Origin: Acidobacteriota bacterium
Lineage (GTDB): Bacteria; Acidobacteriota; Vicinamibacteria; Marinacidobacterales; Marinacidobacteraceae
NCBI GenBank assembly: GCA_022826195.1
Contig: JAJDVI010000050.1
Location: 1-64,000, forward strand
DNA length: 64,000 nucleotides
Direction of reading: 5' to 3'
Below, piece after piece: positions 7,261-17,822 of the stretch (position 1 is its first letter; every line of letters starts with the position of its first letter). Position numbers and translations under genes: made by a program. The notes beneath the pieces were generated by a model. It was given only the letters and a program-made list of their open reading frames with translations. It was not told the origin of the DNA and did not search any database.

Positions 7261-8574
7261 GTGCGGGGTCCCGGCGGCATCAGCAGCACTCTGAATGCCG
7301 TTGCCGTTGTGTCCCTGACGGGGCTTCTCGCCTGTACCGCGGACCCGGCGCCGGCGACGGGAGAGGACTCTCCGGCCGAGTCCTTCGTCTTTCCCGCCGA
7401 GTTCGAACCGCATCGCGCCCTCTGGATGGCGTGGCCGACCTACGAGAACAAGCGGGGACTCCCGACGGAGCCGCTCCTCATCGAGATCATTCGCGCCACC
7501 GAGGGCAGGGTGGCCATCGACCTCCTGGCCCAGGACGACGACGAAGCGGCAGCCATCCGCGAGCGCTTTCGCCGCGAGGGGGTGCCGGACGGCCACGTGA
7601 CCATCCACGCCGTGCCGCACGGCGATGTCTGGATGCGGGACATGGGACCGATCTTCCTGCGGGGTGATCGGGGCGGTCTCCGGGTGGTCGATTTCGGATT
7701 CAACATGTGGGGTTACGAGTCTCCGGACAGTCCGAACTCCCGGCTTGAAGAAGCGGTGGACCGCCACGTCGCGGAGCTGCTCGGTCTGGAGGTGGAAAAG
7801 TCGACGCTGATCAGCGAGGGCGGCTCCCGCGAGTTCAACGGCAGGGGCGTGATGCTCGCGGTGGAGGCGGTGGAGTTGCAGCGCAACCCCGGATGGACGC
7901 TCGAAGCCATGGATGAGGAGTTCCGGCGCACCCTGGGAGTTTCCAAGGTCATCTGGCTCGCCGAAGGCATGGCGGAGGATGAACTCACGTTCCGGGGACG
8001 GCTCCCCGGCGGTGTCTACACCGTCATCACCACGGGCGGGCACGTGGATGAGTTCGCCCGCTTCGCGGACCCGGAAACCATCCTGCTCGCGGAAATCACC
8101 GAAGAGGAGCGCCGCACGGACCCGATCGCGGCGATCAGCCATGAACGGCTGGAGGAGAGTTTCCGGAGGCTCAGCGCCGCGACGGATCAGGACGGGAACC
8201 CCTTCCGCATCGTGCGCGTACCCGCGCCGGACTCGCTCTTCGACACGATGCGGGCCGGGGACGGGGTGTTCGACTACATCCAGCCCCTCGAATACGAGGA
8301 CGGATCCTCCATCGCGCCGGACGACGAGATCAGGGTCGTCGCCGCGGCGAGCTACCTGAACTTCCAGGTGACGAACGGCCTCGTGCTGGCCCAGAAGTAC
8401 TGGAAGCCCGGCATGCCGGAAAGCCTGCGGGAAAAGGACGAACGGGCGGTCGCCATCCTTCGCGAGGTCTTTCCCGGCCGCGAAGTGGTGCCTCTCGACG
8501 CCATGGCCGTCAACCTCGGCGGCGGCGGAATCCACTGCATCCTCCAGCAGGAGCCCCGTCGAGCGGTCCGGTAG
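7261..8574 (+). CDS. Agmatine deiminase family protein with lipoprotein signal peptide
   Basis: Hydrolyses agmatine to N-carbamoylputrescine and ammonia (agmatine deiminase / peptidyl-arginine deiminase fold). Family marks are FEPHRALWMAWPT, the Asp of WMRDMGP, the His of GGHVDEFARF and the catalytic Cys426 in GGGGIHCILQ. From GTG 7261 the product is 437 aa and opens with a hydrophobic segment ending in GLLAC (Cys25), a plausible lipobox, so the enzyme may be an exported, membrane-anchored lipoprotein. Typical agmatine deiminases are cytosolic. TATAGT ends 7 nt before the GTG, which suggests a leaderless transcript. A carrier and an N-carbamoylputrescine amidase follow, completing a putrescine route. 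Confidence 0.88.
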   Translation: MRGPGGISSTLNAVAVVSLTGLLACTADPAPATGEDSPAESFVFPAEFEPHRALWMAWPTYENKRGLPTEPLLIEIIRATEGRVAIDLLAQDDDEAAAIRERFRREGVPDGHVTIHAVPHGDVWMRDMGPIFLRGDRGGLRVVDFGFNMWGYESPDSPNSRLEEAVDRHVAELLGLEVEKSTLISEGGSREFNGRGVMLAVEAVELQRNPGWTLEAMDEEFRRTLGVSKVIWLAEGMAEDELTFRGRLPGGVYTVITTGGHVDEFARFADPETILLAEITEEERRTDPIAAISHERLEESFRRLSAATDQDGNPFRIVRVPAPDSLFDTMRAGDGVFDYIQPLEYEDGSSIAPDDEIRVVAAASYLNFQVTNGLVLAQKYWKPGMPESLREKDERAVAILREVFPGREVVPLDAMAVNLGGGGIHCILQQEPRRAVR

Positions 8575-8684
8575 CGGGGGTGCGACGGGACCTGCGGTGA
8601 GTACTCCAGCGCCATCTGCGCGGACTGGGTCGCACGCCCGCCACCCTCCGATGTCCACTCTGAACGGCCGGTGACTTCACTCTC

Positions 8685-10064
8685 GTGAGCGGCGCGGAGG
8701 GTTGGGGCGCCCTCAGCCTCGTTCCCAGCTTCGCGGTCCTGGGGCTGGCGGTATGGACTCGCCGGCCGCTGGAAGCCCTGATCTTCGGGTCGCTGCTCGG
8801 CCACCTCATGCTTTCGCGGGGAGGCTTCCTCGGCGCCTTTCTGGAGAACGCCCAGTCGGTGATGGCGGAGCCGGCGAGCGTCTGGGTCGTCCTGGTGGTG
8901 ATGCTCTTCGGGGCCCTCATCGGCATCCTGGCCCGCGCCGGAGGATCGAAGGCGTTCGGGGAGGCGCTCTCCCGGCGGCTCCGCACCCGCCGCGGGGTCC
9001 TGCTGGGCGCCTTCGGCCTCGGCGTCGTGACCTTCGTCGACGACTATCTGAACGCGTTGGCGGTGGGGGCCGCGTTTCGGGGAGCGGCGGACCGGATGGG
9101 CATCTCGCGGGCCCGGCTCGCCTACGTGGTGGACAGCACGGCCGCGCCCATCTGCGTGCTGATTCCCGCTTCGACGTGGACGGTCTTCATCGCCGGGCTC
9201 TTCGAGGCGAACGGACTCGCCGAGGCGGGTGGCGGCATCGGTCTCTACGTCTCCCTGATCCCGTATCTCCTCTATCCCTGGTTCGCGATCCTGCTGGTGT
9301 TCGCGGTGATCCTGGGGGCGGTCCGCGATCTGGGGCCGATGGCGGACGCCGAGCGCGAACTCCGTTCGGGAGCGGCTCCGGCGACCGCGGCCCTCGACGA
9401 GAGCCTCGAACCGGCCACGACCGGGGCCCCGGCGCGTCCCGGCCTGCGGGCCCCGGCCTTCCTGGTCCCGATCCTGGTCCTGCCGGCCGCCACGGTGGCG
9501 CTCGGCGGGGACGCGCTCTTCGGCGTGGTGGCGGCACTGGCCGTCGCCCTGGCGCTGACGGCGTTCGTGCGGCCGGCCGGTGGCCTGGGGCCCGTCGCCG
9601 ACGGAGCGTTCCTGGGGATGGAGAAGATGGTCTATCCCCTGGGGATCGTGCTGGTCTCCTTCATCCTGCGGGACGTGAACGCCGCGCTGGGGCTGACCGA
9701 ATTCGTGATCGGCAGCGTGCAGCCGATCGCGAGCGCCTGGATGCTGCCGGCGCTCGTGTTCGTCACCCTCTCCGGAGTGGCGTTCGCCACCGGTTCGTTC
9801 TGGGGGGCCTACACGGTCAGCTTGCCGGTGGTGGTCGGCCTGGCGACCGAATTGGGCGCTCCGCTGCCGCTGACGCTCGGCGCGCTGGTTTCGGCGGGGG
9901 CCTTCGGCTCCCACGCCTGCTTCTACGGTGACGCCACGGTGCTCGCCGCGCGGAGCGCGGGGTGTTCCATCATGGAGCACGTCAGGACGCAGTTCCCCTA
10001 CGCCCTCATCGGCGCGGGGGCCGCACTCGCCGGATTCACGCTGCTCGGCCTGGTGGCCGGTTAG
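8685..10064 (+). CDS. NhaC-family antiporter/permease in the agmatine module
   Basis: 459-aa integral membrane protein with about eleven hydrophobic segments. The paired internal repeats are typical of the NhaC family, including VVTFVDDYLNALAVG with charged residues in a membrane segment and GVAFATGSFWGAYTVSLP in the second half. The family contains Na+/H+ antiporters and exchangers of organic substrates. It sits between the exported agmatine deiminase and the cytosolic-looking amidase. An inferred role is uptake of N-carbamoylputrescine or exchange of an amine; substrate specificity cannot be read from the sequence. GTG start; 110 bp separate it from the deiminase. Confidence 0.8.
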   Translation: MSGAEGWGALSLVPSFAVLGLAVWTRRPLEALIFGSLLGHLMLSRGGFLGAFLENAQSVMAEPASVWVVLVVMLFGALIGILARAGGSKAFGEALSRRLRTRRGVLLGAFGLGVVTFVDDYLNALAVGAAFRGAADRMGISRARLAYVVDSTAAPICVLIPASTWTVFIAGLFEANGLAEAGGGIGLYVSLIPYLLYPWFAILLVFAVILGAVRDLGPMADAERELRSGAAPATAALDESLEPATTGAPARPGLRAPAFLVPILVLPAATVALGGDALFGVVAALAVALALTAFVRPAGGLGPVADGAFLGMEKMVYPLGIVLVSFILRDVNAALGLTEFVIGSVQPIASAWMLPALVFVTLSGVAFATGSFWGAYTVSLPVVVGLATELGAPLPLTLGALVSAGAFGSHACFYGDATVLAARSAGCSIMEHVRTQFPYALIGAGAALAGFTLLGLVAG

Positions 10065-10130
10065 CCCACCGTTTTCCGGCTCTGCGGCGTCAAGTCCGGC
10101 CCGCCGCCTTGCCGGAGGGCCCGCGCACGG

Positions 10131-10136
10131 CAGAAT
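10131..10136 (+). promoter_or_regulatory. -10-like element of the amidase gene
   Basis: CAGAAT ends 6 nt before the ATG at 10143, inside one of the few A/T-richer patches here (CAGAATTAACCC). Initiation would start the mRNA at the ATG. No -35 is recognisable. Confidence 0.4.
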
Positions 10137-10142
10137 TAACCC

Positions 10143-11030
10143 ATGCCCGCTGACCCGCAGCCAACCGGCCGCCCCCGGCTCGCCCTGATCCAGCGGGCGA
10201 TCGAGCCCGATCGGGACGCCGCCCACCGGGGCGCGGTCGAGGCCGTTCGCGCCGCGGCGGCGGGCGGCGCGCAGATCGTCGCGCTGCCCGAGCTGTACGA
10301 CCTCCCGTACTTTCCCCGGCAGGTCGCGGTGGAGGGCTGGCGGCTGGCGGAGCGGCAGCCCTCGGACCGGGTCCGGGAGCTCGGCCGGCTCGCCGCCGAA
10401 CTCGGCATCGTGCTCGTCGTGCCGGTCTTCGAGGAAGCGGCCCCGGGAGTGCTCTTCAACGCCGCGGTGCTCTACGACGCGGACGGCAGCCAACTGGGCT
10501 TGTACCGCAAGAATCACATTCCGGACGGGCCCGGCTACCACGAGAAGTACTACTTCACGCCCGGCGATACCGGTTATCCCGTCTGGGAGACGGCCTACGG
10601 ACGCATCGGGGTCGGTGTCTGCTGGGACTCATGGTTCCCCGAGACGGCGCGCCTCCTCGCGCTCGGCGGCGCCGACCTGCTGCTCTTCCCCACCGCGATC
10701 GGCAGCGAACCGGATCGCCCGGAGTACTCGTCGGAAGATGCCTGGCGGACGGTCATGCGCGGCCACGCGATCGCGAACGGTGTCTTCGTCGGGGCCCCGA
10801 ACCGGGTGGGCGTCGAGGGTCCCATGACCTACTACGGCGGAAGTTTCGTGTGCGATCCCTTCGGCGAAGTGGTCGCCCGCGCCGGAGCGGGCCCCGACAT
10901 CGTGTTCGCCGATCTCGATTTCGGCAGGAACCGGGAACTGCGGGAACTGCTCCAGTTCTTCCGGGACCGGCGGACCGACACCTACGGCGGCCTGTTGCGG
11001 GTCGCGCCGGACTCCGGGAAAGCGCGTTAG
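10143..11030 (+). CDS. aguB: N-carbamoylputrescine amidase (carbon-nitrogen hydrolase)
   Basis: Nitrilase-superfamily enzyme that converts N-carbamoylputrescine to putrescine, CO2 and ammonia. It has 295 aa, the usual size. The Glu-Lys-Cys triad is visible: Glu50 in ALPELYD, Lys123 in YRKNHIPDGPGY and Cys160 in GVGVCWDSWFPE. The strings KNHIPDGPGYHEKYYFTPGD and CWDSWFPE are characteristic of the AguB/plant amidase subgroup. No signal peptide is seen, so it acts in the cytoplasm. It is preceded by the agmatine deiminase and the carrier, which supports the specific assignment. Confidence 0.92.
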   Translation: MPADPQPTGRPRLALIQRAIEPDRDAAHRGAVEAVRAAAAGGAQIVALPELYDLPYFPRQVAVEGWRLAERQPSDRVRELGRLAAELGIVLVVPVFEEAAPGVLFNAAVLYDADGSQLGLYRKNHIPDGPGYHEKYYFTPGDTGYPVWETAYGRIGVGVCWDSWFPETARLLALGGADLLLFPTAIGSEPDRPEYSSEDAWRTVMRGHAIANGVFVGAPNRVGVEGPMTYYGGSFVCDPFGEVVARAGAGPDIVFADLDFGRNRELRELLQFFRDRRTDTYGGLLRVAPDSGKAR

Positions 11031-11032
11031 AC

Positions 11033-11758
11033 GTGGAAAACCCTCGCGTCCGCGAGCAGGTGTTCCTGACCCTCGCCGCGGTCTTCATCGCGGCGCTCAT
11101 CGCCTGCAACCTGATCTTCCGGAAGTTCTTCGTCTGGGAGATCCCCGCGCTCGGCCTGATCGGCCTGGAGCCGCGGATGGAACTCTCGGTGGGGATCCTG
11201 GCGTATCCGGTCACCTTCATCTGTACGGACGTGCTGTCGGAGTTCTATGGCCGCCGGCGGGTGAGCCAACTGGTCACGGCCGGGTTCTTTGCGAGCGTCT
11301 TCGTGGTGGGGCTGGTGATGCTCTCCAACTGGGTGCCGGCGGCGGGCTGGAGCGCCGTGGACGACGCCACGTTCGACCTGGTCTTCGGGATTCAGGGGGT
11401 TGCGGTCGCGGCTTCCATGTGCGCCTACCTGGGGGCCCAGTACCTCGACATCCGGCTGTTTCACTACTGGAAACGCCGGACCCACGGACGCCATCTGTGG
11501 CTTCGGAACAACGCCTCCACGTTCACCTCGCAACTCGTGGACACGATCCTCGTGACCACCATCCTCTCCTTGCTCGGGGCAAGCGAGATCACCCCGGAGC
11601 GGCTGCCGATCCTGATCGCCAATGGCGTGGTGTTCAAGTGGTTCGTCGCCGTCGTGGACACCCCGCTCGTCTACGGGGCGGTGTGGTTCATGCGAAACCG
11701 GCTCGGGATCGAGGAGGCTCCGGCGGACGACCGGCCGGCGCGAACGCGGATCCTCTGA
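11033..11758 (+). CDS. Queuosine-precursor transporter, YhhQ/VUT family
   Basis: 241-aa membrane protein from GTG 11033, two bases after the amidase stop. About six hydrophobic segments are visible. Family features include the N-terminal ACNLIFRKFF, ILAYPVTFICTDVLSEFYGRRRV, the FDLVFG-type loop and the C-terminal LIANGVVFKWFVAVVDTPLVY. YhhQ proteins import queuosine precursors (preQ0/preQ1). No other queuosine genes are nearby, so the substrate follows from the family, not the context. Confidence 0.88.
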   Translation: MENPRVREQVFLTLAAVFIAALIACNLIFRKFFVWEIPALGLIGLEPRMELSVGILAYPVTFICTDVLSEFYGRRRVSQLVTAGFFASVFVVGLVMLSNWVPAAGWSAVDDATFDLVFGIQGVAVAASMCAYLGAQYLDIRLFHYWKRRTHGRHLWLRNNASTFTSQLVDTILVTTILSLLGASEITPERLPILIANGVVFKWFVAVVDTPLVYGAVWFMRNRLGIEEAPADDRPARTRIL

Positions 11759-11774
11759 CGGCCGGCGCCGGCCG
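11759..11774. terminator. 16-bp perfect palindrome between convergent genes
   Basis: CGGCCGGCGCCGGCCG is self-complementary. It begins directly after the yhhQ stop and lies within the 34 bp separating it from the convergent alaS stop. It could form a hairpin on either transcript, but no U-tract follows on either strand. Confidence 0.35.
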
Positions 11775-11792
11775 CGCCCCCGCGCCCGGCGG

Positions 11793-14464
<2,672 letters not shown>

Positions 14465-14468
<4 letters not shown>

Positions 14469-15019
14469 GTCTCGAGTTCCGGGCCGCGCTCCTGCCCGAG
14501 CGGCCGTTCGTCCGAGAGCACCGCGTGGCGGGCGGCTTCCCCGGAGTAGCCCCGCGCGACCAGGCGCCGGAACAGGCGGCCGGCCTCCTTCCGCCGCTCC
14601 GCGGCCGATGCCGCGCCGTCCCTCCCGCCAGCGCGGGAGGCGGCCGGCGACGGCTGCAGCCGCCGGAGCGCGATCACCGCGCGCTCATCCTCCGCGCCGT
14701 CGGGAAACTCCGCCCTCACGGCCTCGAGCGCCAGCGTTTCGGGGATCCGGCGCCGCCGCAGGTGCGCCCGGACCTTGAGCGGGCCCTGGTGCCTGCTCCG
14801 CGCCTGGGTCCGGGCGACCGCCTCCGCCAGCGAGCGGTCATCGAGGTAGCGGCGTTCGCGCAGCCGGGAGATGGTCTCCTCGACCTCGGGTTCGCCGAAC
14901 TCGCGCGCCAGGAGCTTCATCCGGACCTCTCCCTCGCTGAGATCCCGCCGCGCCAGCAGGCCGATGGCGGCGCCCCACGCCGTGGTTCGGCGCGGAGAAG
15001 AGTTCGCGGTCCGGGACAT
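14465..15019 (-). CDS. recX: Regulatory protein RecX
   Basis: 184 aa. RecX modulates RecA filaments. Three-helix repeats are visible: a first repeat (AIGLLARRDLSEGEVRMKLLAREF), a second (RRYLDDRSLAEAVARTQARSRHQGPLKVRAHLRRRRI) and a degenerate third containing a Ser/Ala/Gly-rich insert (about 125-150). RecX commonly lies between recA and alaS; here recA is absent and a kinase gene lies upstream. TACTCT (15032-15027) ends 7 nt before the ATG. Confidence 0.85.
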
Positions 15020-15026
15020 GGGCGGG

Positions 15027-15032
15027 AGAGTA
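15027..15032 (-). promoter_or_regulatory. -10-like element of recX-alaS
   Basis: TACTCT on the minus strand is followed by 7 nt and the recX ATG (15019). Geometry matches the leaderless pattern seen elsewhere in the window. Confidence 0.4.
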
Positions 15033-15109
15033 ACGCGGGTTTTTCACTACCGGGGTGTGGACCGGGGGGAGTGGTCGCGAGACGACGCCAGGCTGCCGCT
15101 CCGTCTACG

Positions 15110-16039
15110 TCAGGCGCCGCAGTGCGCGCAGTGCGTCGCGTCCGGATGACGGCGGCGGCCGCAGTTCCAGCAGTTGCGCGGGGGTCGCGCCGCGTCCTGG
15201 ATGCGGTCGATGACCGCCTGCCGCTCCTCGGGCGGCGGGCCGAACGAAACCAGCTCGCGCAGGTCACTGAGCATGTTCTCGGCGGTGGGGTAGCGGTTCG
15301 AGACCCGCGGGGCGAGCGCCTTCGCCACCACCGCGTCGAGGTCCGCGGAGATCGAGGAGTTGTGCCGCCCGGGATGCTCGTTGCCCCCCGCCTCGACGAG
15401 GGTCCGCTGGCGCTCCGGGTCGGGGTCCTGGTAGGGCAGGCTGCCGGTGAGCATCTGGTAGAGCACCACTCCGGCCGCATACACGTCGGAGGCGAAGACC
15501 GCCTCGGCGTGGAACTGTTCGGGCGCCAGGTAGTACGGATTGCCGATCCGCCGGGCGCCGTGTTCGGCGACGTTCACGGTCCGGGCCATCCCGAAGTCCG
15601 TGATCTTGGCGACCTCGCCGGAAAGCAGGATGTTGTCCGCGCTGATGTCGCCGTGGAGCAGTTTGCGGTCGTGGGCGTGGGCCAGTCCGGAGAGCACCTG
15701 GCGGATGATTCGCATGGAGACGGCCGCCGGGAGGGGGGCCTCGTCGTCCAGGCGGCGGGCGAGGGACTGCCCCTCCACCCATTCCATGACGACGAACAGG
15801 GTGTCCTCGTCCTCGTTGCAGGCGAGCAGGCGCACGATGTTCGGATGTTCGAGCGCGGCCAGCAGGCGTGACTCGCGCAGGATCGCTTCCCGTCCGGCCG
15901 GGGATTGGTCGTGGGGCACCTTGATGGCCCGGAGTTGCTCCAGGAATACGTCCCGGACGAGATAGACCGCCCCGAACGTCCCGCGGCCGATGCTTTTCTG
16001 GATCTCGTAGTTTCCGATCCGCTGTCCGAGCAGAAACAT
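15110..16039 (-). CDS. Soluble Ser/Thr protein kinase with C-terminal zinc ribbon, HGD catalytic loop
   Basis: 309 aa with no membrane segment. The Hanks-type kinase domain spans about 10-275: glycine loop GRGTFGAV (18-25), Lys40, Glu56, catalytic loop HGDISADN (129-136), DFG 148-150, LAPEQ 171-175. The catalytic Asp131 and Asn136 are present. The usual Arg of HRD is Gly and the usual Lys of DxKxxN is Ser, so the active-site chemistry or regulation may differ from classical PknB-like kinases. The C-terminus carries two CxxC knuckles (Cys290/293, 304/307), a zinc-ribbon tail. PASTA or TPR sensor domains are absent. It starts 12 nt after rsmE, with TAGCAT 8 nt before the ATG overlapping the rsmE stop. 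The substrate is unknown. Confidence 0.88.
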   Translation of the reverse strand: MFLLGQRIGNYEIQKSIGRGTFGAVYLVRDVFLEQLRAIKVPHDQSPAGREAILRESRLLAALEHPNIVRLLACNEDEDTLFVVMEWVEGQSLARRLDDEAPLPAAVSMRIIRQVLSGLAHAHDRKLLHGDISADNILLSGEVAKITDFGMARTVNVAEHGARRIGNPYYLAPEQFHAEAVFASDVYAAGVVLYQMLTGSLPYQDPDPERQRTLVEAGGNEHPGRHNSSISADLDAVVAKALAPRVSNRYPTAENMLSDLRELVSFGPPPEERQAVIDRIQDAARPPRNCWNCGRRRHPDATHCAHCGA

Positions 16040-16047
16040 CGGATTCG

Positions 16048-16053
16048 ATGCTA
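16048..16053 (-). promoter_or_regulatory. -10-like element of the kinase gene
   Basis: TAGCAT on minus ends 8 nt before the kinase ATG (16039). Its TAG is also the rsmE stop codon, so the kinase may have its own leaderless promoter at the end of the heat-shock operon. Confidence 0.4.
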
Positions 16054-16770
16054 CTCCTCCTGCCGGAGCAGGAGGGCGGCCGCCAGCACCGCGGCGGTTC
16101 CGGTCCGCAGAATCCGCTCCCCGAGGTCGAGGCGCCGGAATCCGCGGCGATGGGCGTCCTCGAGCTCCCGGGCCGAGAAACCGCCTTCGGGTCCGATGGC
16201 GAGGAGGCGATCACCGGCCACCCGGGCACCGGGTGCTGCCGGCGGGATCGCCCGCGCGGTGGGAGGCGAGGCGATCCAGCGATCGGGCGCCAGGTTCCCC
16301 CGAAGCCAGTCGTCGAACGCGGCCGGCGCGGCCACCGCGGGTACCGTGGCGCGCCCCGACTGACGCGTTCCGGACAGGGCGGCGGCGCGCCAGCGGGCGA
16401 GCCGGCCGGCGGCGGCGCGTCCCTCCGAGTACTCGGTGGTCAGGGGGACAATCGCGCCGGCGCCGATTTCGGCGAGTTGGCGGATGACGGCGGTCAGGCC
16501 GTCTCCCTTGGGGACCGCCACGCCGACCGCGAGGCGAATCGCCGGTTCCCGCGCCGGGAGCGCCGCGCCGCGTTCCACGAGGCAGCGCGCCTCCGCGTCC
16601 ACTTTCAGGAAGCGGGCCGCATACGCGTTGCCCTTGCCATTGAAGACCTCGATGTCCGCGCCCGGGCGAAGACGCAGCACCCGGAGCAGGTGGTGTGTTT
16701 CCGCCGCGTCAAGCCGCAGATCGCGGCAACGCGCGGCGTGCGGGGCCAGGAAACGGCGAGCGGCGCCCAT
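16051..16770 (-). CDS. rsmE: 16S rRNA (uracil1498-N3)-methyltransferase
   Basis: SPOUT methyltransferase that modifies U1498 of 16S rRNA. It has 239 aa with an N-terminal PUA-like part (DAAETHHLLRVLRLRPGADIEVFNGKG). The knotted SAM site is read from LLAIGPEGGFSARELEDA and LDLGERILRTGTAAVLAAAL. The conserved EQxGR-type segment reads TRQSGR. ATG start just after prmA; grpE-dnaJ-prmA-rsmE is a common bacterial order. Confidence 0.95.
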   Translation of the reverse strand: MGAARRFLAPHAARCRDLRLDAAETHHLLRVLRLRPGADIEVFNGKGNAYAARFLKVDAEARCLVERGAALPAREPAIRLAVGVAVPKGDGLTAVIRQLAEIGAGAIVPLTTEYSEGRAAAGRLARWRAAALSGTRQSGRATVPAVAAPAAFDDWLRGNLAPDRWIASPPTARAIPPAAPGARVAGDRLLAIGPEGGFSARELEDAHRRGFRRLDLGERILRTGTAAVLAAALLLRQEE

Positions 16771-16772
16771 GG

Positions 16773-17822
16773 TCAGGCCGCGGCGCCTGCCGCCCGGTTC
16801 CGGTCCCCGGGCGGCACCCGGCGCTCCAGGGCGGCCGCTACCCAGGTGTCGCCCGCGGGCGACTCGGGAAGCTCCAGCCGGATCTCCGCGATCCGGAGTT
16901 CCTCGCGGGGGAGTCCGCCAAGGACGCGGGACGCCTCCCCGTGGAGAAAGCCCGAGACCAGGGCCCGTCCCCCCGGCCGCAGCCAGTGTCCGGCGAAGCT
17001 CCAGAAGTCCCCGAGGGCGTCCGCGGACAGGTTGGCCAGGATCACGTGGAAACCCGCCGGGACGAGCGCGCGCAGTTCCGCCGCCAGCGCCGGATCGCGA
17101 TAGTCGCCCTCACGAAAGCGGATTGTGCCGGCTACCCGGTTCGCGGCGGCGGTCTCCCCGGCGCACCGGACCGCCACGGGGTCGAGGTCCACCGCCACCA
17201 CGGGCCGGGCGCCGAGCAGCGCCGCCGCGACCGCCAGGATCCCCGAGCCGGTCCCGATGTCGAGAACCCGCATCCGGGAACGGCGGGACCGGAGATGCGC
17301 CTCCAGGCACTCCAGGACCATCCGCGTCGTGGGGTGCACGCCGGTGCCGAAGGCGGGCCCGGGAGTGAGCAACAGGGATCGGAACTCCGGTGCCGGCAGA
17401 ACGTGCGGCGGGTGGATGAAGAACCCTCCGGCCCGGACTCCGCGGAAGAACCCCCGGTAGGGAGCGGTCCAGTCGCGCGGAGGTTCCGGGGGTGGGAGGC
17501 GGAAGGTGTCGCCCGGGGGCGCCGGATCTTCGGTCGCGGCCCCTCCCGTCCGGGCACGGACGAGTTCCCGCAACGTCGCGGCGACCCGGGTGCGGGCGTC
17601 CTCCGAGCCGAACCAGAGACGGATCCGCTCTCCGGGCGGAGGCAGGTCGAAGGCGCCGAGGAAGGCGTCCTCGCTCGCAACGACGCCCTCCCAGCCGACC
17701 CGGCACAGGGCGCCGTGCAGGTCGAGCGGATAGGTGGTTCTTCCCGGGTGACCGCCTTTCGCGGGAGCCGGGGAACCGGCCGCGCTGGGCTCCCGGGCGT
17801 TCGTCGCTGGAGACCCGGTCAG
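16773..17822 (-). CDS. prmA: Ribosomal protein L11 methyltransferase, apparent CTG start
   Basis: PrmA trimethylates ribosomal protein L11. The C-terminal methyltransferase domain is clear: GPAFGTGVHPTTRMVLE, VLDIGTGSGILAVAAALLGA, AVDLDPVAV, ILANLSADAL. Family-like N-terminal sequence (TTYPLDLHGALCRVGWEG onward) lies upstream of the first conventional start, TTG 17573. No ATG/GTG/TTG occurs in frame back to the dnaJ stop. The only neat candidate is CTG 17822, which overlaps the dnaJ TGA as CTGA and gives 349 aa, with about 30 extra residues before the N-domain. No Shine-Dalgarno precedes it. The enzyme is certain; the start is inferred, and another rare codon or a sequence error remains possible. 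Confidence 0.85.
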   Translation of the reverse strand: MTGSPATNAREPSAAGSPAPAKGGHPGRTTYPLDLHGALCRVGWEGVVASEDAFLGAFDLPPPGERIRLWFGSEDARTRVAATLRELVRARTGGAATEDPAPPGDTFRLPPPEPPRDWTAPYRGFFRGVRAGGFFIHPPHVLPAPEFRSLLLTPGPAFGTGVHPTTRMVLECLEAHLRSRRSRMRVLDIGTGSGILAVAAALLGARPVVAVDLDPVAVRCAGETAAANRVAGTIRFREGDYRDPALAAELRALVPAGFHVILANLSADALGDFWSFAGHWLRPGGRALVSGFLHGEASRVLGGLPREELRIAEIRLELPESPAGDTWVAAALERRVPPGDRNRAAGAAA

